From Tabrizicola_A sp964393035 (GTDB lineage: Bacteria > Pseudomonadota > Alphaproteobacteria > Rhodobacterales > Rhodobacteraceae): 64,000 nucleotides of DNA. The position numbers and the translations under genes are program-made. The notes below the pieces were generated by a model. The model worked only from the letters and a program-made list of their open reading frames with translations. It searched no databases and was not told the DNA's origin. Location: assembly GCA_964393035.1 (NCBI GenBank), contig CAYMRX010000005.1, positions 124,001 through 188,000 of the forward strand, given 5' to 3'. Shown here piece by piece: positions 50,677 to 59,314 of this stretch. The first letter of the stretch is position 1, and each line of letters opens with the position of its first letter.

Positions 50677-51210
50677 ATGACGTCGACGCAGATGATCCCG
50701 GCCTGGGTCGAGGGCCAGTTGATTCCGGTGGAAAAGCTGGCGGTGCATCAGCGCGGCCTGCGCCACAAGGCGGTGTCGGTCTTTGTGCTGTCGGAGCGGG
50801 GCATCCTGATCCAGCAGCGTGCGATGGGAAAATACCATACGCCGGGGCTTTGGGCGAACACCTGCTGCACGCATCCCCTGTGGGACGAGCTGGATGCGGC
50901 CTGCGCCGCCCGCCGTCTGGCCGAGGAATTGGGGATTGCCGGGCTTGCGTTGCATCCGGCGGGCGGGGTGGAATACCGCGCCGAGGTGGGTGGCGGGATG
51001 GTGGAGCATGAGGTGGTGGCGCTGTTTCGCGCCGATGCCCCGGCCGATCTGGCGCTGCATCTGAACCCCGATGAGGTGATGGCGGCGCGCTGGATCGGGC
51101 TTGCCGATTTGCAGGCCGAGATTGCCGCCCGGCCCGAGACCTTTACGCCTTGGCTGCGGATTTACCTTGCCGATCATGCGGGGCAGATTTTTGGTGCTGG
51201 TGCCGGGTGA
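50677..51210 (+). CDS. idi: isopentenyl-diphosphate delta-isomerase, type 1
   Basis: A 177-residue NUDIX-fold IPP isomerase converting IPP to DMAPP. 'AVHQRGLRHKAVSVFVLSERGILIQQRAMGKYHTPGLWANTCCTHPLWDE' carries the active Cys (Cys63 or Cys64), and 'AARRLAEELGI' the conserved Glu pair. Start at the ATG at 50677 (MTSTQMIPAW) with TTTGGA upstream. In photosynthetic relatives idi lies in the photosynthesis gene cluster; here it stands alone between rpe and a deacetylase. Confidence 0.93.
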   Translation: MTSTQMIPAWVEGQLIPVEKLAVHQRGLRHKAVSVFVLSERGILIQQRAMGKYHTPGLWANTCCTHPLWDELDAACAARRLAEELGIAGLALHPAGGVEYRAEVGGGMVEHEVVALFRADAPADLALHLNPDEVMAARWIGLADLQAEIAARPETFTPWLRIYLADHAGQIFGAGAG

Positions 51211-51297
51211 TCGTCCTGTGACCGGCAGCCCCGGTTGTCGGCCCTGCAAGATGGATATTTGGACCAAGGCAAAGGCAGCAGGCGCGCAAAGATCCGG

Positions 51298-52416
51298 CTA
51301 GCCGAAGATTGCCTTGGCTTGGGCCTCCAACCTTGTGCGCTGGAAGGCGATCATGTCGGCGGGGGGCTGCTGGGCGTGGATGAGATCGAACATCGGGTCG
51401 ATGACATCGGTCTTTTGGCCAGACAGCACCTCGACGATGGCAAGCCCGCAGAACGGCACCATGAGTTCGGAATAGCCGCCCTCATGCACGCAAAGGAGTT
51501 TGCCGTCGCAAAGCTCTGCCGCCAGCGCCTTGATCCGGGTCGCCATGGCGCGGAAGGTTTCGGCATGGGCGAGCATCCGGGCGAGGGGATCGACCCCATT
51601 GGCATCAAGGCCCGACGCGACGACGATCAGATCGGGCTTGTAGGCGCGCAAGGCGGGGGCCACCAGCAGATCAAAGGCATCGAGATAGGCCTGATGGCCG
51701 CCACCGGGCAAAAGCGGGATGTTCAGGTTGTAGCCCAGCCCCTTGCCGGTGCCGCGGTCGGTGGCAGCACCCTTGTCCAAGGGAAAGCAGGATTCCTGAT
51801 GCAGCGAGATCGTCAGCGTGTCGTCGCGGTCATAAAACACCGCCTCGGTGCCATTGCCGTGATGCACATCCCAATCCACAACGGCGACGCGCAGCGGGCC
51901 ATGGGTGGCGCGGGCGGCCTCAAGCGCGATCGGGATATTGGCCAGAAGGCAAAAGCCCATCGAGGCTTCGGGCAGGCAATGATGGCCCGGTGGGCGCGAC
52001 AGCACATAGCCATTGGCGGCCCGGCCGATCAGCACATCCTGAACGCCCTGTTTCACCAGCCCCGCCGACACCATGGCGATTTCGTAAGACCCGCGACCAA
52101 AGGGCGAATAATGCCCGGCATTGCCACCGCCTGCGTCAGATACGTCTTTGAACTTTTTCAGGTATTCCGGAGTATGGACGCGCAGCATGTCTTCCATGGT
52201 CACCGGGATGGCATCGCGGACATCCAGCTTTTTCCACAGCCCCGACACCTCCAACAGGTTCTTGAACCGACGCTTGGTTTCCGGGCTTTCGGCATGGCCC
52301 GCCCCTGCGGGTGGTTGCACATAGCCGCCGACCGGGATGATGAGCGCGTGTTCCCCGGTGGTGTGCCACAGGCAGCGTTCATCGTGGTAAAAGGCGGTGT
52401 CTTGGGCAGTGGTCAC
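51298..52416 (-). CDS. class II histone deacetylase family (acetylpolyamine amidohydrolase-like)
   Basis: A 372-residue zinc deacetylase started at a GTG at 52416, with GGGAGG 6-7 bases upstream. The fold markers are 'ANGYVLSRPPGHHCLPEASMGFC' (general-base His145/His146), 'VVDWDVHHGNGTEAVF' with zinc ligands Asp183 and His185, and 'VVASGLDANGVDPLARM' with Asp271. Such bacterial enzymes deacetylate polyamines or small acetylamides rather than histones. The order may be significant: homospermidine synthase, a polyamine enzyme, is 3.3 kb downstream, but unlinked. Confidence 0.92.
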   Translation of the reverse strand: MTTAQDTAFYHDERCLWHTTGEHALIIPVGGYVQPPAGAGHAESPETKRRFKNLLEVSGLWKKLDVRDAIPVTMEDMLRVHTPEYLKKFKDVSDAGGGNAGHYSPFGRGSYEIAMVSAGLVKQGVQDVLIGRAANGYVLSRPPGHHCLPEASMGFCLLANIPIALEAARATHGPLRVAVVDWDVHHGNGTEAVFYDRDDTLTISLHQESCFPLDKGAATDRGTGKGLGYNLNIPLLPGGGHQAYLDAFDLLVAPALRAYKPDLIVVASGLDANGVDPLARMLAHAETFRAMATRIKALAAELCDGKLLCVHEGGYSELMVPFCGLAIVEVLSGQKTDVIDPMFDLIHAQQPPADMIAFQRTRLEAQAKAIFG

Positions 52417-52603
52417 GGCTGGCCTCCCTGTTCCGGTTGGTCTACTGTTTCGCAGCGGCGCGGCGGATACCATAGGGCAGATGCATCAGGGTGATGTATC
52501 GCACTGGGTGCGGTGCCGGGCATTTTGAGCAATCTTCCATAATTTCACCACAGTGCTGCGGCAGGATTTGGCGCAAGGGGCATTGGGGCGGGGAATTCGG
52601 ATC

Positions 52604-53527
52604 ATGGTCAAGCGGTTGGTCTTGTCAGCACTTGTGGCGCTGGCAGCAAGCGGTGCCTTTGCCGAGGAGCGGGTCGGTCTGGGTTGGGGGCGGATCTTTA
52701 CCAATGACCAGATGGGCGACGGCGAGGATCGCTGGCGCAGCGGATCTTACACACTCAGCCGGGTGCGCGGGCCGTCGGGCAGCCGTTTTGGCGAGGCGGG
52801 CTTTGCGGCTTTGAGCTTTGGCGAGGTGTTGGCGTTCAGCGGTCATGCCGCGGTGATCGCGCCTGCCAATCTGACCACCGTCAGCCCTGCGGATCGCCGC
52901 TATGCCGGGCTGCTGAGCCTTGGGGTCACGACGCACTTCGGTTGGCAGGGGGCGGAGGTCGCGCTGGGGGGCGAACTTGCCATGACCGGACCCGACACGG
53001 GGATCGGGGCGTTTCATGATTGGTTTCATGGGGTTTTGGGCATGGTGCCGCCCTCGGCTGCGGTGCTGGATGCCCAGATCGGGTCCAAGGCCTATCCCGG
53101 TTTGAACGCCGAAATCGGCCGCAGTTTTGCTTTGGGGGCCGTGCAGGCCCGCCCCTTTGCCGAGGCGCGGGCGGGGGTGGAAACGCTGGTGCGGATCGGT
53201 GCTGACCTGACGATCGGTGATCTGGGGCGCGATGACCTGATGCTGCGCGATGTGATTACCGGCCAGCGCTATCGCGGGGTGGAGGGGAGCCACGGCAGCG
53301 GGCTGAGCCTGACCTTGGGCGGTGATATGGCGCAGGTTCTGGACAGCGCGCTTTTGCCATCCGGCGGCGTGCAGGCCGAGGATCGGCGCTATCGCTTGCG
53401 CGCCGGGCTGCACTGGCAGGGCGAACGTATGGGCGCCTTTTACGGCGTCAGTTACCTGTCGCCCGAGTTCACCACCCAGCCCGAGGGGCAGGTGGTGGGG
53501 GCGCTCAGCCTCAATCTGCGGTTCTGA
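52604..53527 (+). CDS. LpxR/DUF2219-like outer-membrane protein
   Basis: A 307-residue beta-barrel from the ATG at 52604. Signal peptide MVKRLVLSALVALAASGAFA. The mature part shows the LpxR active-site layout: 'GRIFTNDQMGDGEDRWRSGSYTL' with Asn34-Asp35 (N-D of LpxR) and a Ser/Tyr pair after the loop, and a later 'FHDWFHGVLG' supplying His. The protein ends in Phe ('LSLNLRF'), the outer-membrane insertion signal. LpxR removes 3'-acyloxyacyl chains from lipid A in Salmonella; whether this enzyme is active is unknown. Confidence 0.8.
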   Translation: MVKRLVLSALVALAASGAFAEERVGLGWGRIFTNDQMGDGEDRWRSGSYTLSRVRGPSGSRFGEAGFAALSFGEVLAFSGHAAVIAPANLTTVSPADRRYAGLLSLGVTTHFGWQGAEVALGGELAMTGPDTGIGAFHDWFHGVLGMVPPSAAVLDAQIGSKAYPGLNAEIGRSFALGAVQARPFAEARAGVETLVRIGADLTIGDLGRDDLMLRDVITGQRYRGVEGSHGSGLSLTLGGDMAQVLDSALLPSGGVQAEDRRYRLRAGLHWQGERMGAFYGVSYLSPEFTTQPEGQVVGALSLNLRF

Positions 53528-53593
53528 TCCGGTTTACTATCTGAAGTCTGTTGCCCGTTTGCTCTAGTCAAGCGTGGGGCTTCTTGTTAACTT

Positions 53594-53602
53594 TTATCCA
53601 CA
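53594..53602 (+). promoter_or_regulatory. consensus DnaA box
   Basis: TTATCCACA matches the DnaA 9-mer consensus exactly. It sits in the AT-richer gap between the LpxR-like gene and the second Hint gene. Only one box was seen, so a replication origin is not supported; it could be chance or a DnaA regulatory or titration site. Confidence 0.35.
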
Positions 53603-53659
53603 AGCGGCGGAAAACGCCGTGAAAAATGAAAACAAGAAATACGAGCAGGCATTTTGGTT

Positions 53660-54724
53660 ATGAAAACGGGCTCTTTGGGCACGTTCGTCATCTCCTGGTC
53701 ACAGACAGAAGTAGACGGCCTTAGGGCCGCCCCTTTGGATGTTCTTGCGGTTGGCACCACATGGCGCTGGACCGGGGCGGCGGTGCGTGTGGACGGACCG
53801 CAAGGGGTGTTGCTTCTGGAAGGGGCTGACGGGGCGACGGACATTCGCAAACGCGCCGCGCGCATGGTGCGGCGTCTGGTCGGTGCGGCGGTGGGTGGCG
53901 ATGGTGCGGCCGGGCCGGATCAGGCCGACGGCCTGCCAGAGCAGGGCTTCATCGTCACCGATGGTCATCAAAGTTTCACCGTGACGCTTATCCTCGTGCC
54001 CGATACCGGGGCGCGGCTTTTGATGCTGGTGGGCGATCTGCCGCCGGTGGATCAGGATCTGTGGGTGGTGCGCACCTCGATCGACCGCACCCATTCCGGG
54101 GTGGGCGCGCGCACGGCGGGCGGGGTGATCTGCTTTACGCCGGACACAAGGCTGGCCACGCCGAATGGCCCGCGGATGATCCGCGACCTGCGGCCCGGTG
54201 ACCGGATCAACACCCGCGACAATGGCCCGCAAGAGGTGATGTGGACGGGGCACCGCCGGATGACCGGTGCGCGGCTTTATGCCATGCCGCATCTGCGGCC
54301 GGTGCGGTTCAAGGCCGGGGCCTTGGGCATTGGCCGCCCGGATGAGGATTTGCTGGTTTCGCCACAGCACAGGATGCTTTTGCAAGGGGCCGCCGCGCAG
54401 GCGCTGTTCAACACGCCCGAGGTTCTGGTGGCCGCCGAAGACCTCATCAACGACCAGACCGTGATCGTCGATCACACCCTGCGGGAAGTCACCTATGTGC
54501 ATATCCTGTTGGAGCGGCACAATGTGATCTGGGCCAATGGGTTGGAATCGGAAAGCTTCCACCCCTCGAACACCGCTCTGGACACGGTGGATCCCGGTCA
54601 ACTTGGCACATTGTTGCAGCTTTTGCCGGGGATCGAGACGAATCCGCACAGCTATGGCGACTATGCCCGGCGCAATCTTTCGGCGTCGGAGGCGGCGATC
54701 CTGCGCTATGAAATGGCGCATTGA
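53660..54724 (+). CDS. Hint-domain protein
   Basis: A 354-residue protein. About residues 1-155 are an uncharacterised beta-rich N-domain ('VDGLRAAPLDVLAVGTTWRW', 'QSFTVTLILVPDTGARLLMLVGDLPPVDQDLWVV'). A Hint_2 domain then starts at a Cys after 'GGVI': 'CFTPDTRLATPNGPRMIRDLRPGDRINTRDNG', 'LLVSPQHRMLLQG', 'LREVTYVHILLERHNVIWANGLESESF'. It shares the Hint domain with the protein at 42306-43541 but not the N-domain. The ATG at 53660 has a weak ribosome site. Hint self-cleavage is expected; function unknown. Confidence 0.8.
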   Translation: MKTGSLGTFVISWSQTEVDGLRAAPLDVLAVGTTWRWTGAAVRVDGPQGVLLLEGADGATDIRKRAARMVRRLVGAAVGGDGAAGPDQADGLPEQGFIVTDGHQSFTVTLILVPDTGARLLMLVGDLPPVDQDLWVVRTSIDRTHSGVGARTAGGVICFTPDTRLATPNGPRMIRDLRPGDRINTRDNGPQEVMWTGHRRMTGARLYAMPHLRPVRFKAGALGIGRPDEDLLVSPQHRMLLQGAAAQALFNTPEVLVAAEDLINDQTVIVDHTLREVTYVHILLERHNVIWANGLESESFHPSNTALDTVDPGQLGTLLQLLPGIETNPHSYGDYARRNLSASEAAILRYEMAH

Positions 54725-54766
54725 TCGGCTAGTCTAAACAAGGGGCATGTTGCGGTGCCGGGGGTG

Positions 54767-54794
54767 TTGACTCTGTCTTTTCCGCCTGTATAAG
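54767..54794 (+). promoter_or_regulatory. strong promoter upstream of rpsD
   Basis: TTGACT (54767-54772) and TATAAG (54789-54794) are 16 bp apart, a near-consensus housekeeping promoter. Its start would fall near 54800, giving an untranslated leader of about 175 nt before rpsD. Confidence 0.65.
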
Positions 54795-54799
54795 CCGCC

Positions 54800-54970
54800 C
54801 CACGGGTCCCGGAAGCAATTCCGGGGCTTTTCATTGGTGTTGGTGGCCCTTGCAAAAGGATCCCTGTCAGGTCTTCGGACCAAAGGACAACGCCCTTCTG
54901 ACGCTCTGAGGCCCGAAAAGCGGGAACCGGTTTTCGGACCAGCCGAAAGAGCAAAATGTGAACGAAGGAG
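54800..54970 (+). promoter_or_regulatory. possible structured 5' leader of rpsD
   Basis: Just after the predicted start is a perfect intrinsic-terminator-like hairpin: CCCGGAA (54808-54814), GCAA loop, TTCCGGG (54819-54825), then GCTTTT. Further on are GGTC-TTCG-GACC (a UUCG tetraloop stem, about 54873-54884) and TTTCGG-ACCAG-CCGAAA (about 54933-54949), the latter ending near the ribosome site. Autoregulation by S4 or attenuation is possible; the first hairpin may instead end the Hint gene. Confidence 0.4.
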
Positions 54971-54977
54971 ATCAGCC

Positions 54978-55598
54978 GTGACCAAACGCACGTCTGCCAA
55001 GTATAAAATCGACCGCCGCATGGGCGAAAACATCTGGGGCCGCGCCAAGTCGCCGGTCAACAAGCGTGAATATGGCCCCGGCCAGCACGGCCAGCGCCGC
55101 AAGAACAAGCTGTCGGACTTCGGTACCCAGCTGCGCGCCAAGCAGAAGCTGAAGGGCTACTATGGCGACCTGACCGAAAAGCAGTTCCGCAAGATCTATG
55201 GCGAAGCCGAACGTGTGCGCGGCGACACCGGCGAGATGCTGATCGGCCTGCTGGAGCGCCGTCTGGATGCGGTCGTCTACCGCGCCAAGCTGGTCCCGAC
55301 GATTTTCGCCGCCCGTCAGTTCGTCAACCACGGCCATGTTCTGGTGAACGGCAAGCGCGTGAACATCGCGTCCTACCGCGTCAAGGAAGGCGATGTCGTC
55401 GAAGTGCGCGAAAAGTCGCGCCAACTGGCCATCGTGATCGAAGCCCTCGCTTCGGCCGAGCGTGATATTCCGGACTATCTGGAAGTCGACACCAACAAGA
55501 AAACCGTCAAGTTCGTCCGCACCCCGGGCCTGGGCGATGTGCCCTATCCGGTTCGCATGGAACCGAACCTGATCGTCGAATACTACGCCAAGAACTAA
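54978..55598 (+). CDS. rpsD: 30S ribosomal protein S4
   Basis: The 206-residue primary 16S rRNA-binding protein. It starts with GTG at 54978 (M-T-K-R-T-S-A-K-Y-K-I-D) with AAGGAG seven bases upstream; earlier in-frame codons belong to the leader. 'GPGQHGQRRKNKLSDFGTQLRAKQKLKGYYG' and the S4 domain 'RRLDAVVYRAKLVPTIFAARQFVNHGHVLVNGKRVNIASYRVKEGD' (both in pieces) identify S4. It is the single-gene rpsD unit typical of Alphaproteobacteria, closed by a terminator. Confidence 0.98.
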   Translation: MTKRTSAKYKIDRRMGENIWGRAKSPVNKREYGPGQHGQRRKNKLSDFGTQLRAKQKLKGYYGDLTEKQFRKIYGEAERVRGDTGEMLIGLLERRLDAVVYRAKLVPTIFAARQFVNHGHVLVNGKRVNIASYRVKEGDVVEVREKSRQLAIVIEALASAERDIPDYLEVDTNKKTVKFVRTPGLGDVPYPVRMEPNLIVEYYAKN

Positions 55599-55627
55599 GG
55601 CGTTTTGCGCGCAAGCGCAGGATCCAT

Positions 55628-55658
55628 CGGGGCCGCGCCGCAAGGTCGCGGCCCTTTT
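55628..55658 (+). terminator. terminator of rpsD
   Basis: GGGCCGCG (55630-55637) pairs with CGCGGCCC (55647-55654), followed by TTTTCG, about 32 bp after the stop codon. Confidence 0.9.
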
Positions 55659-55761
55659 CGTATCGCGGCGGATGGGCGAAGAATTCAAGGGGATAAGGTG
55701 TTTATCAGCCACTGACCCGCGCCCCACTGTCCCCAAATCCGCCAAGCCCTGAGGCCCTGTC

Positions 55762-57177
55762 ATGACCCATACCCTTCACGCCCATATCAATGGCCCCTTG
55801 GTCATGATCGGCTTCGGCTCGATCGGGCGCGGCACGCTGCCGCTGATCGAACGCCATATCGGCTTTGAGCGCGACCAGTTCACCGTGATCGAGCCTTCGG
55901 GCGACTTCGCCCATATCCTGCGGGAGCATGGGATCCGGCATCTGCAAACCGCCCTGACGCCGGAGAATTATGAAGCCGTGCTGCGCGGGCTGTTTCCGGC
56001 GGGCAAGGGCATGGTGGTGAACCTGTCGGTGGATGTGGACAGCATCCTGCTGATGGAACTTTGCGCCGAGTTGGGCGTGCAATATATCGACACCGTGGTC
56101 GAACCCTGGCCGGGCTTCTACTTCGGCTCGCCGCTGCCCAATGCGGATCGCACCAATTACCCCTTGCGTGAAAAGGTGCGCGACTTGGGCCACGCCCATG
56201 TCGGCGGGCCGACGGCGGTGTCATGCTGCGGCGCCAACCCCGGCATGGTGAGCTGGCTGCTCAAAGAGGCGCTCTTGCGTCTGGCGGCCGATACCGGCGT
56301 TGCTGCGGCCCCGACATCACAGGCGGATTGGGCGGCGCTGGCTATGACGCTGGGGGTCAAGGGCGTGCATATCGCCGAGCGTGATACGCAGGTTTCGGCC
56401 CGCACCAAGCCGGTTGGCACCTTTGTCAACACATGGTCGGTGGATGGGCTTTTGAGCGAAGGCTATCAGCCCGCCGAACTTGGCTGGGGCACGCATGAGA
56501 AGAAGCTTCCCCCCCATGGCCACAAGTTCACCCATGGCGCGGGCTATGCGATCTGGATCGACCGGCCCGGCGCGGATACCCGCGTGCGGTCCTGGTGCCC
56601 CGGCGCGGGGCCGCAATTCGGCTATGTCGTGACCCATAATGAATCGCTGTCGATCCCGGATTACTACACAGTCTGGGACGGCGACCGGGCCATCTATCGT
56701 CCGACCGCGCATTATGCCTATCACCCTTGCAACGATGCGATCCTGTCGCTGCACGAGATCAACGGCTCTGGCCAACTGCCGGAAAAGAAGCACATTCTGA
56801 CCGCCGAGGAGATCACCTCGGGCGGGGATGATCTGGGCGTGTTCCTCTATGGCCATGCCAAGGGCGCGATGTGGTATGGCTCGCGCCTCACGATCGACGA
56901 GGCCCGCGCGCTGGCGCCTTACCAGAACGCGACCGGCATGCAGGTGACCTCGGCCGTGCTGGCGGCCATGGTCTGGGTGGCGGAAAACCCGAACATGGGC
57001 TGGGTCGAGGCCGATGAGATGGACCATGCGCGCTGCCTACAGGTCCAGCGGCCCTATCTGGGCCGGGTGGAGTGCCATTACACCGACTGGACCCCGATCC
57101 TGCACCGCATCAACAGCTTTGCCGAGGATCGCGACGAAGACGATCCTTGGCAGTTCACCAATTTCCTCGCGGTGTGA
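55762..57177 (+). CDS. hss: homospermidine synthase
   Basis: A 471-residue NAD-dependent enzyme making sym-homospermidine from putrescine(s) or spermidine. N-terminal Rossmann motif 'PLVMIGFGSIGRGTLPLIERHI' (12-33), 'NLSVDVDSILLMELCAELGVQYIDTVVEPW' and the family stretch 'SCCGANPGMVSWLLKEALL' plus 'HNESLSIPDYYTVWDG' and 'KKHILTAEEITSGGDDLGVFLYGHAKGAMWYGS' fit the saccharopine-dehydrogenase-like Hss. Homospermidine is the main polyamine of many Alphaproteobacteria. No speC or speE is adjacent. Confidence 0.95.
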   Translation: MTHTLHAHINGPLVMIGFGSIGRGTLPLIERHIGFERDQFTVIEPSGDFAHILREHGIRHLQTALTPENYEAVLRGLFPAGKGMVVNLSVDVDSILLMELCAELGVQYIDTVVEPWPGFYFGSPLPNADRTNYPLREKVRDLGHAHVGGPTAVSCCGANPGMVSWLLKEALLRLAADTGVAAAPTSQADWAALAMTLGVKGVHIAERDTQVSARTKPVGTFVNTWSVDGLLSEGYQPAELGWGTHEKKLPPHGHKFTHGAGYAIWIDRPGADTRVRSWCPGAGPQFGYVVTHNESLSIPDYYTVWDGDRAIYRPTAHYAYHPCNDAILSLHEINGSGQLPEKKHILTAEEITSGGDDLGVFLYGHAKGAMWYGSRLTIDEARALAPYQNATGMQVTSAVLAAMVWVAENPNMGWVEADEMDHARCLQVQRPYLGRVECHYTDWTPILHRINSFAEDRDEDDPWQFTNFLAV

Positions 57178-57291
57178 CGCCCGGGTTTTCATCGAAAATC
57201 CTTCGGGGCGGCGCAGGGCCGCCCCTTTGCCTTTCCACTGGCCTTGCCCCATTGGGGACGGTAAAAGCCCGGCATGACCTTGGGGAATCTG

Positions 57292-58377
57292 ATGAACGAC
57301 CACATCCGCCCACAGCCCGGCATCATGGACATTGCGCTTTACGAAGGCGGCAAGGCATCGGTCATGGGCGTGTCGAATGTGGTGAAACTGTCGTCCAATG
57401 AGAACCCCTTTGGCCCGTCGGACAAGGCGAAAGACGCTTTCCAGCGTTCGGTGCATCAGTTGCACCGCTACCCCTCCACCGATCACGCCGCCTTGCGCGA
57501 GGCGATCGGCGAGGCGCATGATCTTGATCCGGCACAGATCATTTGCGGTGTCGGGTCTGACGAGATCATCCATTTCCTGTGTCAGGCCTATGCCGGCCCG
57601 AAGGATGAGGTGGTCTATACCGAACACGGGTTCCTGATGTATCGCATCTCGGCCATGGCGGCGGGGGCGACCCCGGTCGAGGTGGCCGAACGTGAGCGCA
57701 CCACCGATGTCGACGCCATCCTGCGGGCCTGCAACCGCCGTACCAAACTGGTGTTCATCGCCAACCCGAACAACCCGACCGGCACGATGATTTCGGCGGC
57801 CGAGGTCGAACGTCTGGCTGCGGGCCTGCCGCCGCAGGCGATTTTGGTGCTGGACGGGGCCTATGCCGAATATGTCGAGGGCTTTGACGCCGGGGCCGCC
57901 CTGATCGCAGGCCGCGACAATGTGGTGATGACGCGGACCTTCTCGAAAATCTACGGCCTTGGCGGATTGCGGATTGGCTGGGGTTATGGGCCAAAGCACA
58001 TCATTGATGTGTTGAACCGCATCCGCGGCCCTTTCAACCTGTCGAACACCCAGTTGGATGTGGCCGAAGCGGCGGTGCGCGATCAGGAATATGTGGCGAA
58101 ATGCCGGGCCGACAATGCCCGCATGCGCCATTGGCTGGCCGAAGCCTTGGCCGAGTTGGGCGTGCCGTCCGACACCTCGATGGCGAATTTCATCCTTGCG
58201 CGCTTTGCCTCGGCCGATGAGGCCGAGGCTTGTGACAAGTTTCTGCAAAGCCAAGGGCTTATCGTGCGCCGTGTGAGCAGCTACAACCTGCCGCATTGCC
58301 TGCGCATCACCATCGGCGATGAGGCCTCCTGCCGCCGGGTGGCCCATGCCATCGGCCAGTTCAAGGGGGCGAAATGA
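57292..58377 (+). CDS. hisC: histidinol-phosphate/aromatic aminotransferase
   Basis: A 361-residue PLP aminotransferase of class I fold. 'VVKLSSNENPFGPSDKAKDAF', 'RYPSTDHAALREAIGE', 'NPNNPTGTMISAAEV', 'LDGAYAEYVEGFD' and the PLP-Lys motif 'TRTFSKIYGLGGLRIGWGYG' are typical of HisC. The ATG at 57292 has GGGGA upstream; an earlier ATG at 57274 is possible. It overlaps tyrA by 4 bp, so in this location it probably transaminates prephenate or aromatic keto acids as well as, or instead of, histidinol phosphate. Confidence 0.92.
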   Translation: MNDHIRPQPGIMDIALYEGGKASVMGVSNVVKLSSNENPFGPSDKAKDAFQRSVHQLHRYPSTDHAALREAIGEAHDLDPAQIICGVGSDEIIHFLCQAYAGPKDEVVYTEHGFLMYRISAMAAGATPVEVAERERTTDVDAILRACNRRTKLVFIANPNNPTGTMISAAEVERLAAGLPPQAILVLDGAYAEYVEGFDAGAALIAGRDNVVMTRTFSKIYGLGGLRIGWGYGPKHIIDVLNRIRGPFNLSNTQLDVAEAAVRDQEYVAKCRADNARMRHWLAEALAELGVPSDTSMANFILARFASADEAEACDKFLQSQGLIVRRVSSYNLPHCLRITIGDEASCRRVAHAIGQFKGAK

Positions 58378-59309
58378 CCCCTCCGCTCTATGACCGCGTG
58401 GCCCTGATCGGCCTAGGCCTGATTGCGTCGTCCATGGCGCATGCGATGAAGCAATTTGGCCTTGCGGGCGAGATTGTCGGCTATGCCAAGACCGAGGAAA
58501 CCCGCCGGGTTGCCTTGGAAATCGGTGTTTGCGACCGGGTTTTCGGCTCTGCGGCCGAGGCGGTGCAGGGCGCCGATCTGGTGGTGTTGGCGGTTCCGGT
58601 CGGCGCCATGGCCGAGATCGCGGCCGAAATCGGCCCGCATCTGGCGCAGGGCGCTTGTGTGACCGATGTCGGGTCCGTCAAGCAAGCGGTGATCGAGGCG
58701 GTGGCACCCCATATCCCCGAGGGCGTCGCCTTTGTCCCCGCGCACCCCTTGGCGGGCACCGAACATTCCGGGCCCCGCTCGGGCTTTGCGACGCTGTTTC
58801 AGAACCGCTGGTGCCTGCTGACGCCGACCGAGAAATCCACCCCGGAGGCGATCGCCTGCTTGCGTCGGCTGTGGGAGGCGATGGGATCGAACGTCGATGA
58901 GATGGACGCCCCGCACCATGATCTGGTGCTGGCCGTTGTCAGCCACACGCCGCACCTGATTGCCTATACGATGGTGGGCGTTGCCGACCATCTGCGGCGC
59001 GTGTCGAATTCCGAGGTCATCAAATATTCTGCCTCGGGTTTTCGGGATTTTACCCGGATTGCCGCATCTGATCCCACGATGTGGCGCGATGTCTTTTTGA
59101 CCAACAAGGAAGCGACGCTGGATATTCTCGGCCGCTTCACCGAAGAACTTTTCATGCTGCAACGGGCCATTCGCATGGGCGATGGTGATGAGTTGCACGC
59201 CTATTTTACCCGCACCCGCGCCATTCGCCGCAGCATCATCGAGGCCGGTCAGGACACTGCCGCGCCTGATTTTGGCCGCGTGGCCCCTGCGGGGACACCG
59301 GCAGAGTAA
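58374..59309 (+). CDS. tyrA: prephenate/arogenate dehydrogenase
   Basis: A 311-residue NAD(P)-dependent TyrA. N-terminal nucleotide site 'VALIGLGLIASSMAHAM' (9-25), 'VVLAVPVGAMAEIAAEIGPHLAQGACVTDVGSVKQAVIEAV', 'FVPAHPLAGTEHSGP' with the catalytic His and 'AVVSHTPHLIAYTMVG' are the family motifs. It decarboxylates prephenate or arogenate toward tyrosine. The last 20 residues are a free tail. It is translationally coupled to hisC, the aminotransferase of the same route. Confidence 0.94.
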   Translation: MTPPLYDRVALIGLGLIASSMAHAMKQFGLAGEIVGYAKTEETRRVALEIGVCDRVFGSAAEAVQGADLVVLAVPVGAMAEIAAEIGPHLAQGACVTDVGSVKQAVIEAVAPHIPEGVAFVPAHPLAGTEHSGPRSGFATLFQNRWCLLTPTEKSTPEAIACLRRLWEAMGSNVDEMDAPHHDLVLAVVSHTPHLIAYTMVGVADHLRRVSNSEVIKYSASGFRDFTRIAASDPTMWRDVFLTNKEATLDILGRFTEELFMLQRAIRMGDGDELHAYFTRTRAIRRSIIEAGQDTAAPDFGRVAPAGTPAE

Positions 59310-59314
59310 GCCCC

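Noticed and set aside
53594..53602. Chromosomal replication origin
   Set aside because: Only one DnaA box and no cluster of boxes, dnaA, parAB, gidA or hemE in the neighbourhood.
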